Shown: positions 45,201-53,817 of the stretch, in pieces
How the letters are laid out: each line of letters begins with the position of its first letter
Position numbering within the stretch: position 1 is the stretch's first letter
DNA from: Thermoplasmatales archaeon
GTDB taxonomy: Archaea; Thermoplasmatota; Thermoplasmata; Methanomassiliicoccales; Methanomethylophilaceae
DNA: 58,094 nt
NCBI GenBank assembly: GCA_012520845.1
Contig: JAAYNL010000011.1
Coordinates: forward strand, 1 to 58,094
Reading direction: 5' to 3'
Translations under genes and position numbers: made by a program
Notes under the pieces: generated by a model
The model's input: the letters and a program-made list of their open reading frames with translations, nothing else
What the model was told of the DNA's origin: nothing
Database searches by the model: none

Positions 45201-46181
45201 ATGGATTGGAAGGCTCTTTTCGGCAGGACCACCTTCATGATGTCCATGGCCCTCGTGGCTTCCCTTGGCCTGGGCCTATCCGACCATTTCCCCCACATAG
45301 AGCCGGAATACAGGAGCAACGCCACGATAATCATCCTGGCGATCATGATGACGTTCGCCCTCTCGAGGATACCCTTCAAGGGGATGAACCCCCTGAAGGA
45401 CCTGAGGTCCTCCGCCAAGGCCCTCTTCCTCGGCGTCGTGCTCGCGTCCTCGATACCGTTGGCGGCATCGTTCTTCTTCGACGAGCCGGCGTACAAAATC
45501 GGGTTGGTGTTCATCGGGCTGACGCCGTTCGCCGCTTCCGTGGTGCCGCTGACATACATCATGAGGGGCGACTTCCACCACGCCGCCAGGGGCACCCTCG
45601 TCGTTTACGTGTCCGCCATAGCGTACATCCCGGCCGTCGTCTGGATCGTCCTCGGCGAGACCGTGCCCATGGCCGAGGTGGTGAAGGCCGTGTTCCTCGT
45701 CGTTCTGCTGCCGCTCCTGCTTTCCAGGTTCCTGCAGAACGTCGAGATAGACAAACGGAACATGGCCGTGTTCCTGAATTCCTGCATCTTCATCCTCGTC
45801 TTCATATCCGTGGGCCCGACGGCCAAGATGTTCCTGTCCGAGAAGGTCCTGCTGCTGACGTTCATGGGCATAGGCGTCGCCAGGACCTTCGGCCTGGGCA
45901 TAACCCTCGAATACATCGAAAGGAAACGGGGGATACCCTGGGGCCAGAGGGTGACGGACGTGCTGATGCTGTCGTACAAGAACAAGGGCATCGCCATCGC
46001 CCTGGTAACCGCCGTGGCGTTGGCCTCGCTCAGCCCCGACAAGATAGGGATGGCGCTGTTCCCCGTCACCTCCTCCATCGTCATAGAGATATGCTGGGTC
46101 ATATTCATGGACTCGGTGCTGCTGTCGCCGAAGAGGATGAGGGCGGAGCTGGGCGAGGAGGACTCAGCGGAAGTCCCGTAA
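45201..46181 (+). CDS. BASS-family (bile acid:sodium symporter-like) membrane transporter
   Basis: A 326-residue protein with about ten hydrophobic helices. The broken-helix region LVFIGLTPFAASVVPLTYIM and the late VTDVLMLSYKNKGIAIAL-type motif match bile acid:sodium symporter/arsenical-resistance-3 relatives. It probably moves an organic anion with sodium; the substrate is unknown. Its 3' end overlaps the convergent DUF1848 gene by 18 nt. Confidence 0.85.
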   Translation: MDWKALFGRTTFMMSMALVASLGLGLSDHFPHIEPEYRSNATIIILAIMMTFALSRIPFKGMNPLKDLRSSAKALFLGVVLASSIPLAASFFFDEPAYKIGLVFIGLTPFAASVVPLTYIMRGDFHHAARGTLVVYVSAIAYIPAVVWIVLGETVPMAEVVKAVFLVVLLPLLLSRFLQNVEIDKRNMAVFLNSCIFILVFISVGPTAKMFLSEKVLLLTFMGIGVARTFGLGITLEYIERKRGIPWGQRVTDVLMLSYKNKGIAIALVTAVALASLSPDKIGMALFPVTSSIVIEICWVIFMDSVLLSPKRMRAELGEEDSAEVP

Positions 46182-47075
46182 CCTGGTAGGCCTGCCGCCC
46201 ACCTCGACGACGACGTCGGTCGGGCCGAGGGCGTCGGCGAGCATCTCCTCACCGGGGCGGGATTCCCCGCGGCCGCCCTTGGAATTGGCGTAGCAATAGA
46301 CACAGCGGTGCGGGCAGGTGTCATAGGTGCCGATGTCGACGGTCTTGACGCACAGGCATCCCTTCCTGTTGGGCGCCGAGGGTTTCTCCCACGGGATGCC
46401 GATGGAGGAGAGCATGTCGCCGCCGACGCACCCGCCGTCGAGGATGCCGTACGGCGCCAGGGCGTCGCCGGTGCAGCAGGACCGGATGCGCATGCCGCGG
46501 GACTCGGCCATCCCCTTGAACGGCGTGGCGACCGCGGCCTTCTCCTCCGGGCGGGCCTCCTTCAGAAGCCCCGAGGCCATTGCCCCGGACAGTTTAAGAT
46601 GAGGTTCGAAAAACCCAATCACACACCATCCCGCGACCCCTTCCAACGCTTTGCTCAATCTGTCGAAGTTCGCTATGTGCCAGGCGGCGTCCCTCGCGCC
46701 GCCGAAGAGCACGGGGTCGTATCTCCACACCAGACGTTCGGGGCCCAGGGCGTCGGATAGTTTGGCCATGGACCTCACGACCTTCCAGGCGGGCGGGACG
46801 TTCGGTTCTATCGGTCCGCCGTAACCGGTCACGGTGACCTGGAACATGGCCTCGTGGCCCATCGATTCCAACTCGGCGAGGTGCGCCTCCATGGGCCTCG
46901 GGTCCTTCGTCATGAACACGATCGCGTCCACGTCCGCCGGGGAAAGGGGCACCCTGAACACCGTGCCGCCGTAACCGGGGTTCCTGACCAGCGCGTGACC
47001 GGCGCGGAGCCTGTCCATGAACCACCCGGAATGGAAGGCGGGGATGTCCGTCCTCCTGCTGGCGCCGATTATCAC
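46164..47075 (-). CDS. DUF1848 family protein with radical-SAM-like cysteine motif
   Basis: 303 residues. It opens with MIIGASRRTDIPAFHSGW and has VFMTKDPRPM and WRYDPVLFG, all typical of DUF1848. Near the C-terminus is CPHRCVYCYANS, a CxxxCxxC arrangement that could bind a 4Fe-4S cluster, preceded by further cysteines (GGCVGGD, GCLCVKTVD). Related to spore-photoproduct-lyase-like proteins; activity unknown. A role in nucleic-acid repair is possible given the AlkD-like gene divergent from it. Confidence 0.87.
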   Translation of the reverse strand: MIIGASRRTDIPAFHSGWFMDRLRAGHALVRNPGYGGTVFRVPLSPADVDAIVFMTKDPRPMEAHLAELESMGHEAMFQVTVTGYGGPIEPNVPPAWKVVRSMAKLSDALGPERLVWRYDPVLFGGARDAAWHIANFDRLSKALEGVAGWCVIGFFEPHLKLSGAMASGLLKEARPEEKAAVATPFKGMAESRGMRIRSCCTGDALAPYGILDGGCVGGDMLSSIGIPWEKPSAPNRKGCLCVKTVDIGTYDTCPHRCVYCYANSKGGRGESRPGEEMLADALGPTDVVVEVGGRPTRLRDFR

Positions 47076-47095
47076 GACCCGGTATCGTGAACCGA

Positions 47096-47103
47096 TTTAA
47101 TAT
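47096..47103 (+). promoter_or_regulatory. TATA-like box for the AlkD-like gene
   Basis: TTTAATAT lies 26 nt upstream of the ATG at 47124, matching the short-leader promoter pattern seen at other genes here. Confidence 0.5.
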
Positions 47104-47123
47104 CCGGACCCCATCCGACGGGC

Positions 47124-47819
47124 ATGGACAGGGCCGCGGTCAGACGGAGGATGGAATCCATGGCCGACGCGGACGCGAAACGCTTCTCCGAGTCCCTGGT
47201 GTCCGGCGTGGACAACATGCTCGGGCTGAGGATGGGGGAGATCAGGCGCATCGCCAAGGAAGCCGCCGCCGGCGACTGGAGGGCGTTCGCCTCCGATCCC
47301 GGCGACGTCTACTTCGAGGAAACGATGGCGAGGGGCCTCGCCATCGCCTACGCCAAGGTGCCTTTCCGGGAGAAGGTGGACTGCCTCGAGAGGTTCGTGT
47401 CCACCATAACCGATTGGATGGTCTGCGATTCGCTGTGCGCCACCATCAAGCCGACGGAAGGGGACGCGGACGAGATCTGGAACTTCTCCGTGCGCCACCT
47501 TTCCAAGGACGGCGAATTCGAGAAAAGGTTCGGTGCCGTCATGCTGATGCGGTTCATCGACGGCGGGAACGTGGAGGAAATCATGGGGCTGATAGCCTCG
47601 ACGGACCACCCCGGCTACTATTGGAAGATGGGCGCCGCGTGGGCCCTGGCGGAATGCTGCGTGAAATGCCCGGAAGCGGGCTACGGGTTCCTGTCGGACA
47701 ATGAAATCGACCGGGAGGTCCTTTCCAGGACCGTGAGGAAAATCCGCGAGTCCTGGCGCCCCTCGGAGGAATGGAAGGACGCCTTCCGAAAACTCGTTAG
47801 GTCCGAATCAGACGCATGA
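47124..47819 (+). CDS. DNA alkylation repair protein, AlkD-like
   Basis: A 231-residue all-helical HEAT-like protein. VDNMLGLRMGEIRRIAKEAA, ETMARGLAIAYAK and HPGYYWKMGAAWALAEC match the AlkD family of alkylpurine DNA glycosylases, which removes 3-methyl- and 7-methyladenine/guanine. The catalytic Trp/Asp pattern is plausible around YYWKMG but was not checked against an alignment. Divergent from the DUF1848 gene. Confidence 0.88.
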   Translation: MDRAAVRRRMESMADADAKRFSESLVSGVDNMLGLRMGEIRRIAKEAAAGDWRAFASDPGDVYFEETMARGLAIAYAKVPFREKVDCLERFVSTITDWMVCDSLCATIKPTEGDADEIWNFSVRHLSKDGEFEKRFGAVMLMRFIDGGNVEEIMGLIASTDHPGYYWKMGAAWALAECCVKCPEAGYGFLSDNEIDREVLSRTVRKIRESWRPSEEWKDAFRKLVRSESDA

Positions 47820-48335
47820 GGGGCGTGCCAATCGCTTCTCGCCTTGTATCTCCCAAAACAACACTCACCCGAAAAAAACCAAAGGATATCGCCAATGCAT
47901 AGTTCAGGATGCCAACGGGAGCCAATTGGGAAGGGCGCGCACGCTCTAGAAAAAACGAAAAAATGATCCCTTGGCTTAGGCAGACTTGGAGGGATTGTCG
48001 CCCCAATCGCCTCCCTTCACGAAATCAAACGCTTACACCGTTCGGTTCCCGCGGAGGGAAACGACAACGATGACAACGACTTCGATTTCATCCTATGCCC
48101 CCGAAGACGTGGGTCGACTGAATCGGCCGACTTTCGCTACGAGATTATGGAGGCATTGGGCGGGCTAGTTGCGCATACGAGGTTTGCCTAAACGACGGGT
48201 TCAAAACGATTTCCGAGCCGAACTTATGCCTGTGGAATAAACTGGCCTGGTTCAATCCTATTTGTTTTCGACAATTGGGGCCAAATCCGATGTCAACTAT
48301 TAATTTACAGAGGCCGTTTCGTTCCCGAGGCGTAT
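47820..48335 (+). other. Low-GC spacer with possible gene remnant
   Basis: 516 bp without an intact gene. A plus-strand frame ending with a TAA at about 48190 reads LHEIKRLHRSVPAEGND and further EIMEALGGLVAHTRF, protein-like but lacking a start codon, so it may be a decayed gene. A TATA-like ACTATTAATTT (about 48295-48305) precedes the next gene. Composition marks the left border of an accessory islet. Confidence 0.4.
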
Positions 48336-48856
48336 ATGGAAGAAACACCCAAGGAAACATCGAAGGGGAGGCCGGTCTTGAAAGACTGTTTTGTGGATAG
48401 GATCGTCGCTTGTAAAAAATACATACCCCGCCATACAAAAAACGTACTGGATCCCAGAAAAATGAAGGAAGACAACGGGCATTACAGGCGGAACATCGAT
48501 TTGGATTGCGACGGATACCGTCTCAGGATGTCAATCAGGCAATTGGTTGACGACCCCCTGAATTTCTCGGTCTTGTTGATTTACTCCGACGATGCCGGAC
48601 ATACGTACATAATCAGAAGGTACAACGGGACCACGGCGGCCATGGCGACCCGGTCACCGGAACGTGGATAGCCGGACCGCATATCCATATGATTACCGAG
48701 GAGCATCAAATGCGTTCCCGAAAGGAGGAAAGGCACGCCGTGCCGACGGATCGCTACAAAAATCTCTCCCAGGCCGTAGATGTTTTTTTAAAGGACATGA
48801 ATATCGGATACGAGCACGCAAAGGGAATAAAACAACTGGGGGAGTTCAATGGCTGA
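48336..48856 (+). pseudogene. DUF6978-like gene interrupted by a one-base frameshift
   Basis: The first frame (48336-48671) encodes 111 residues ending soon after YIIRRYNG. A second frame shifted by one base continues the same protein from about 48629: HGGHGDPVTGTWIAGPHIH, then VPTDRYKNLSQAVDVFLKDM, ending TGA at 48854-48856. The join is at the run AACGGGACC (48624-48632). One extra G would restore N-G-D-H-G-G-H-G. The restored protein of about 173 residues has the layout of DUF6978 proteins. Its end overlaps the next start by 8 nt. Either a decayed gene, a sequencing error or a frameshifting site. Confidence 0.7.
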
Positions 48857-49619
48857 AATCGAAAAGATGATGGAAACCATGAAAGAGTCCATACGCACCG
48901 GGGTCTCGTTCGAGGCACGCGGCATCGGAACATATCTGGTGCACACCGGGTTCACCTACCCCGACGGTGACGAGTTGCACATCGTACTACGCGAAAAAAA
49001 CGGGGAATGGGTGCTGACCGACGACGGCCACACCATGATGTGGCTGTCCTACGAGGATTTCAACCTCACGGAAACAAGAAGCGCGGCGCTGGGCAGGACC
49101 CTAGCTTCCAACCATGCAGAAATGACGGACGGCAGGATAAGAATCCCGCTAGGCGACCGCGACCCTGGCGCCGTTTTGAAATCGTTCATCCAGGCCCTTT
49201 TACAGACGGCCGACCTCCTTTACCTAGACCGCCAAAACGTCAGAGGGACGTTCTCGGAAGATGTAAAGGATTTGTTCCGCGAAACGTTCGGGGAAGGTTG
49301 CGAATTCGACAAAAAGATATCCAACGGCGGCGAAACCTACGATGTGGACGTATACGTGCCCGGCAACCTGCCTATTCTGGTGTTCGCCGTTGCCAACCAG
49401 GAAAGGTGCATCAACGCGGCCTATGCCATCCTGGCACTCACCGTCGAAAAAAAGGAAGGTTTCGCATCATTGGCTATCGTCGACACTTCCGCCAACATAC
49501 GCGCCGAGGACAGGAACCGCATAGCGAACAGGTCCGACAAGATTTTCTTCGACGTTCCGGACGCGGGCGATGCCGCCCTTACCCGATTCCTGTCGAGGGT
49601 TGCCGCGCCCACCCACTGA
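48849..49619 (+). CDS. DUF1828/DUF1829 domain protein
   Basis: 256 residues. The N-terminal half (GIGTYLVHTGFTYPDGDELH, WVLTDDGHTMMWLSYEDF) is DUF1828. The C-terminal half (YDVDVYVPGNLPILVFAVAN to the end) is DUF1829. Its ATG lies inside the end of the DUF6978-like gene (ATGGCTGA), a coupling that tells of a two-gene module. Such pairs occur in variable genome regions of bacteria and archaea and have been suspected in defence or toxin-antitoxin roles; no activity is established here. The codon use is less GC-biased than in the core genes. Confidence 0.82.
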   Translation: MAEIEKMMETMKESIRTGVSFEARGIGTYLVHTGFTYPDGDELHIVLREKNGEWVLTDDGHTMMWLSYEDFNLTETRSAALGRTLASNHAEMTDGRIRIPLGDRDPGAVLKSFIQALLQTADLLYLDRQNVRGTFSEDVKDLFRETFGEGCEFDKKISNGGETYDVDVYVPGNLPILVFAVANQERCINAAYAILALTVEKKEGFASLAIVDTSANIRAEDRNRIANRSDKIFFDVPDAGDAALTRFLSRVAAPTH

Positions 49620-49745
49620 TTCGTTGTGCCCATCGCCCATCGTTTGATAGAAGAGGGCGCCTCGCGCTTTATCTCGTCACTGAAACGAAGCTCGTCGAAT
49701 CCGGCTACGTATCATCAACCTTCGTAATCTGTCCGAAGTGATGCC

Positions 49746-49770
49746 CGAAGTGACTGATGACGTCACTTCG
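49746..49770. promoter_or_regulatory. Perfect inverted repeat downstream of the DUF1828 gene
   Basis: CGAAGTGAC (49746-49754) and GTCACTTCG (49762-49770) pair perfectly around a 7-nt spacer. An extra CGAAGTGA copy lies 12 bp to the left. It could be an operator, a recombination site or a hairpin in the transcript end; nothing decides between these. Confidence 0.4.
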
Positions 49771-49776
49771 AATCGA

Positions 49777-49796
49777 CTGAAGATTCTTCGGTTTTT
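49777..49796 (+). terminator. Hairpin plus T-tract after the DUF1828 module
   Basis: CTGAAGA (49777-49783) pairs with TCTTCGG (49785-49791), with one G-T pair, followed directly by TTTTT. It looks like an intrinsic terminator for the rightward module at 48336-49619. Confidence 0.5.
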
Positions 49797-49846
49797 ATCT
49801 AAACCGTCGGCAACCTTTCCGATTTGTCGCCCAACATGAGCTCGTC

Positions 49847-50410
49847 TCAGTCGCCGAACCCTGGTTTGACAATGGACTCCACCTCGGCCACAATGGCGTC
49901 GGCGTTGTCGTCGCCCACCCTGGCGCCCTTCCTCTCCAGGAAGGTCCATCCCTTGGATTCGCACAGTTCCCTGTGCTTGTCGCTGGTCACGGCGATCACC
50001 CTGTCCCTGGGCAGGCACGGCGCTATGATGTCGAACATGTCCTTCGGGACGCAGACGACGACCCTGTCGAATATGGGGTATTTGCCGACGTGGAGATTGG
50101 CGGCGTCCCCGATGTGCTTGACGTAGTCCTTCCTCTCCTGCAATTCCAGGTAGTCCTCCTTGCATGAGGGCACGTTGCCGTAGGGCCGGATGACGTAGTT
50201 GGACGGCACGAAACCGAACTCCCCGGAGACGATGCCCATGGACACGTCCGTGTCCGGGAACCCCCTGAGCCTCTCCACGAGGTTCCTGACCTCGGTGACC
50301 CGGCCGCCGAACATCTCGTGGGCGGAGACCCATTTGTCGCTGAGGAACACCTCGGAGTCGTTCGTTATCACCAGCACCCTCCTGACCTTCATCTCGTCCC
50401 TTTCCGCCAT
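49847..50410 (-). CDS. Unknown protein encoded with hypA-hypD
   Basis: 187 residues, alpha/beta, no transmembrane segment and no family I recognise. The N-terminus (KVRRVLVITNDSEVFLSDKW) looks like a Rossmann-like strand-loop-helix, and VVVCVPKDMFDIIAPCLP a second one. It starts 4 nt after the hypD stop, so it is the third gene of the hydrogenase-maturation operon and may take part in it or simply be co-expressed. A start at the internal ATG of MKVRRV is also possible. Confidence 0.75.
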   Translation of the reverse strand: MAERDEMKVRRVLVITNDSEVFLSDKWVSAHEMFGGRVTEVRNLVERLRGFPDTDVSMGIVSGEFGFVPSNYVIRPYGNVPSCKEDYLELQERKDYVKHIGDAANLHVGKYPIFDRVVVCVPKDMFDIIAPCLPRDRVIAVTSDKHRELCESKGWTFLERKGARVGDDNADAIVAEVESIVKPGFGD

Positions 50411-50414
50411 CGGA

Positions 50415-51494
50415 TCACCTCACGCCCGAGTATCTGTACGCTATGTTGCAGCCGCCCTCGGAAGACACCATGCACGGCCCCATCGGCTTGGAGGGGTTGC
50501 ACGCCTTGCCGAACATGGGGCATTCCTCGGACCTTATCAGGCCGCGGAGCACCTCGCCGCAGCGGCAGCCCTTGGCCTCGTCGGCCACCTCGGGGGCGTT
50601 CGCGAGCAGGTCCTCGTGGACCTTCGTTGCATCGTGCGCCGAATATTTATCCTTGAGCGCCAGGGCGCTCTTCCTGATCACCGGGAAGCCGCGCCACCGC
50701 CTGTCCACGTGATCGTAGGTGTCCTCCATGTACCTCAGGGCGATTTTGTTCCCGCCGGGCCTGACGACCCTGCTGTACTCGTTCTCCACCTCGGCCCTGC
50801 CCTCGTCGATCTGCCTGCACAGCATATAGGACGCCATCAGCAGGTCCAGCGGCTCGAAGCCGGCGACCACCTGGGGCATGGAATAGCGTTCGGCCAACGG
50901 CTCGAATATGCCGGTGCCGGTGATGACGGCCACGTGGCCAGGCTGTATGAAGCCCTCGACCCTCGTCTCGCCCAGCTCGAATATCGCCTGCAGTATCGGC
51001 GGGCAGACCCTGTGGCAGCTGTACACGCTGAAGTTCTCCGGCACGCCCTTGGCCAGCGGGACGCACGTCGACGGGGCCGTGGTCTCGAAGCCGACGGCGA
51101 CGAAGACGAGATCGCCGTCCTGGGTCTTTGCCATGGAGACGGCGTCGTCTACGGAATACACTATGCGGACGTCCCCGCCGGCGGCCTTGGCGTCGTTCAA
51201 CGTGCCGATGGGCGTGGGCACGCGCATCATGTCGCCGAAGACGCACACGGTGACGCCGGAACGGGCCAGGTGGATGACGTCCGCTATCTCCCGGGTGGTG
51301 GTGACGCACACGGGGCAGCCCGGGCCCTGCCTGATCTCCACGCCGGCGTCGGCCAGCAGGGGTTCCATGCCGTGGCGGACCATCGTGTCCTGGTGGGTGC
51401 CGCAGACGTGCATGAACGTGTATTCCCTGCCGTAGGCCTTGATTTTGGAGAGGATTTCCTTGGCCATCCCCCCGTCCCTGAACCTGAGCTTCAA
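50415..51494 (-). CDS. hypD: Hydrogenase maturation protein HypD
   Basis: 359 residues. With HypC it carries the Fe(CN)2CO group during assembly of the NiFe hydrogenase site. Motifs: MHVCGTHQDTMV, GPGCPVCVTTTREI, VGFETTAPSTC, and the 4Fe-4S cysteines in the C-terminal CRCGEVLRGLI and CNPSKPMGPCMVS. The start is TTG at 51494, overlapping the hypA stop (TTGA). It restores the family N-terminus KLRFRD, which the internal ATG at 51467 would cut off. Confidence 0.95.
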   Translation of the reverse strand: MKLRFRDGGMAKEILSKIKAYGREYTFMHVCGTHQDTMVRHGMEPLLADAGVEIRQGPGCPVCVTTTREIADVIHLARSGVTVCVFGDMMRVPTPIGTLNDAKAAGGDVRIVYSVDDAVSMAKTQDGDLVFVAVGFETTAPSTCVPLAKGVPENFSVYSCHRVCPPILQAIFELGETRVEGFIQPGHVAVITGTGIFEPLAERYSMPQVVAGFEPLDLLMASYMLCRQIDEGRAEVENEYSRVVRPGGNKIALRYMEDTYDHVDRRWRGFPVIRKSALALKDKYSAHDATKVHEDLLANAPEVADEAKGCRCGEVLRGLIRSEECPMFGKACNPSKPMGPCMVSSEGGCNIAYRYSGVR

Positions 51495-51868
51495 GCCGTC
51501 ACCGCCCTTATGTTGCCGACCCTGCAGGTCTTGCCCTCGACCACCAGGACCCTGCCGCCGCACTCCGGGCACGAGAGGATCGGTATGGAACCATGGCCGA
51601 AGTCGTCGTCCACGATGGACCTGACCGGGCCCTCGTACTCGCAGACGAGGCATTCCACCTTGATCGGCTCGGCGACGATGGTGAGCTTGGACCCCTCGAG
51701 GATCGTGTCCCTGGTGACGATCTCGTAGGCGAACTCCATCTGCTCGAAACCCAGGTTGGTCAGCTCGCCCACGACGAGCGTGACCTCGTCGACGCCCACG
51801 ACCTCGTGCGCCTCCAACTCGGAGATGATGGCGGACACCAGTTCCGAGACGACGGAAACCTCGTGCAT
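51491..51868 (-). CDS. hypA: Hydrogenase/urease nickel insertion protein HypA
   Basis: A 125-residue nickel metallochaperone. The N-terminal MHE supplies the Ni-binding His2. The zinc domain has CLVC (about 73-76) and CPEC (about 99-102), with the longer loop of archaeal forms. It delivers nickel to NiFe hydrogenase. First gene of hypA-hypD-unknown; GTAAATAAA at 51891-51899 is a TATA-like box about 26 nt upstream. Confidence 0.95.
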   Translation of the reverse strand: MHEVSVVSELVSAIISELEAHEVVGVDEVTLVVGELTNLGFEQMEFAYEIVTRDTILEGSKLTIVAEPIKVECLVCEYEGPVRSIVDDDFGHGSIPILSCPECGGRVLVVEGKTCRVGNIRAVTA

Positions 51869-51930
51869 GGGTCACCGAATCGCGAGGACCTTTATTTACG
51901 TATTCGGACGACGGGCCGGGGGCGCCGCGC

Positions 51931-52590
51931 TCACGCCCTGGAGGAGAAGTGATCGCAGTGCCCGGACACGGGGCACCTCTCGCACCTGGGCTTCCTGGGC
52001 AGGCAGATCTCCTGCCCATGCCTCACGAGGTAACGGTTGATGTCCATCCACCGCTCCCTCGGGGTGATGGCCATGAGGGCTTCCTCGGTCTTATTGGGGT
52101 CCTTCGTGTCCACCAGCCCCATCAGGTTGGAGATCCTGTGGACGTGGGTGTCCACGCACACGGACGGTATGCCCATGGCATAAGCCCTGACGCAGGCGGC
52201 CGTCTTCCTGCCCACCATCGGCAGCGTCAGCAGGTCCTCCGTCCCGGTCGGCACCTCGCCGCCCCATTCGTCCCTGAGAACCCTGCAGCATTCCACGAGG
52301 GCCTTGGCCTTCTGCCTCGGGAAACCGGCGGGCCTCACGAGGGCGGAGACCCTCTCGGGGTCGGCGGAGGCCAGGGCGTCGACCGTCGGGAATTCGGAGA
52401 AAAGGGCGTCCGACGCTTTCCTGGTGTTCTCGTCCCTGGTCCTCTGGGACAGTATCGTCGCCATCAGGACGTGGAAGGGGTCGTTGGGCCATTTGGGGCT
52501 CAGCCCTTCGGCGGACCTCCCGGGGAAGGCGCCGTCGCCGTAAAGCGGTTTCAGCGCGTCCAATATCCGGGGTACGTCCTTTGCAGCCAC
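51931..52590 (-). CDS. nth: Endonuclease III
   Basis: A 219-residue DNA glycosylase/AP lyase for oxidised pyrimidines. The helix-hairpin-helix LPMVGRKTAACV contains the catalytic Lys, and CVDTHVHRISN the catalytic Asp. The C-terminal cysteines CLPRKPRCERCPVSGHC give the C-x6-C-x2-C-x5-C cluster. The start overlaps the end of folC by 40 nt. Confidence 0.96.
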   Translation of the reverse strand: MAAKDVPRILDALKPLYGDGAFPGRSAEGLSPKWPNDPFHVLMATILSQRTRDENTRKASDALFSEFPTVDALASADPERVSALVRPAGFPRQKAKALVECCRVLRDEWGGEVPTGTEDLLTLPMVGRKTAACVRAYAMGIPSVCVDTHVHRISNLMGLVDTKDPNKTEEALMAITPRERWMDINRYLVRHGQEICLPRKPRCERCPVSGHCDHFSSRA

Positions 52591-53816
52591 CCTATGACCT
52601 CCTCGGCCACGTGGAAGGACCCCGTGGCCAGCACGGTTTTGCCGTCCGCCTCGGCGAGCGCGGCCTCGACGGCCTCGCCGAGGCTACCGTAGGCCTCGGC
52701 CTCGCCGTGCTTCGATACTTCCTCGAGCAGCCTCCCCACGGGCATCGCCCTGCCGGTCCCGGGGGCGGCCAGGTAGAACTTGCCCGCTATCGGCGCCAGG
52801 TTGGCCGCCACGGCGGAGGCGTCCTTGTCCGAGAGGAGACCCAGCACCACGTTGCCGGCACCGTAAATACCCATGAAGTCCCTCGCCAGGGAGGCCGACC
52901 CGGAAGGGGTGTGCGTCACGTCGATGACGAGCGGCAGGCCGCCGACCTTCTCCAGCCTGCATGGCAGCGTGGCCTTGGCCAGCCCCCTCCTGATCGCCCC
53001 GTCGATCCCGGGGTTGCCGATGGCCCTCATCGTCTCTATCGCCAATACCCCGTTCCTGGCCTGGCAGCCGCCGGGTATGCCCACGGAATACCTCTCCCCC
53101 TCGTAGGTGAAGTCGGTGCCCTCTTGGGTCAGGGTGACGTTGGCCGGCTCGTCGACCACGACGAGCCTCGCCCCGGCCGCGTCGGCGGCCGCGGCTATGG
53201 TCGGCAACACCGCGGGGTCGCCGAACGTGACCACTGGCACGCCCTTCTTGATGATCCCCGCCTTCTCCCCGGCAATCTCCCCCAGGGTGTCGCCGAGGAA
53301 GTCCCTGTGCTCCAGCCCTATCCCGGCAATGGCGCACACCATCGGCCTCAGGACGTTCGTGGAATCGAGGCGGCCGCCCATGCCCACCTCTATAACGGCG
53401 GCGGGCACGCCTTCCTCCCTGAAGTGCAGGTAGGCGATGGCCGTGGTGGCCTCGAAGAAGGTGCACCGCATGCCCTCCTTCTCCATGGCCTCCACGTGGG
53501 GCCTGACCCTTCCCGCCAACGCTATCAGTTTAGAATCGGTTATCGGTTCCCCGTCCACGGAGATCCTTTCGTTGAAATCGAGTATGTGGGGCGAGGTGTA
53601 CATGCCGGCCCTCATCCCCGCCTCCATGAGCACGCTGTAAGCCATGGCGCACACGGAGCCCTTGCCGTCGGTGCCGGCCACGTGTATCGCCGCGAAGGAC
53701 TCCTGGGGGTTCCCGAGCCTGCGGAGCAGTTCCGTCGTGTTTTCCAGGCCGGGATTGACGCCCCTGGACTCAAGGCCGTAGAGCCACCCGAGGACCTCCT
53801 CCTTCGTGCCGGCCAT
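52551..53816 (-). CDS. folC: Folylpolyglutamate / dihydrofolate synthase family ligase
   Basis: A 421-residue Mur-ligase-family enzyme. VAGTDGKGSVCAMAYSVL is the P-loop, YTSPHILDFNERISVDG the second motif, and VIEVGMGGRLDSTNVL the third. In this organism the substrate may be folate, or a pterin such as tetrahydrosarcinapterin-like cofactors; the gene alone cannot say. Follows the asparagine-synthetase-like gene after one base and overlaps nth. Confidence 0.92.
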   Translation of the reverse strand: MAGTKEEVLGWLYGLESRGVNPGLENTTELLRRLGNPQESFAAIHVAGTDGKGSVCAMAYSVLMEAGMRAGMYTSPHILDFNERISVDGEPITDSKLIALAGRVRPHVEAMEKEGMRCTFFEATTAIAYLHFREEGVPAAVIEVGMGGRLDSTNVLRPMVCAIAGIGLEHRDFLGDTLGEIAGEKAGIIKKGVPVVTFGDPAVLPTIAAAADAAGARLVVVDEPANVTLTQEGTDFTYEGERYSVGIPGGCQARNGVLAIETMRAIGNPGIDGAIRRGLAKATLPCRLEKVGGLPLVIDVTHTPSGSASLARDFMGIYGAGNVVLGLLSDKDASAVAANLAPIAGKFYLAAPGTGRAMPVGRLLEEVSKHGEAEAYGSLGEAVEAALAEADGKTVLATGSFHVAEEVIGWLQRTYPGYWTR

Positions 53817-53817
53817 C

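Noticed and set aside
50415-52019. 534-codon frame containing hypD
   Set aside because: The upstream part covers hypA in another frame; HypD homologues begin near the TTG at 51494.
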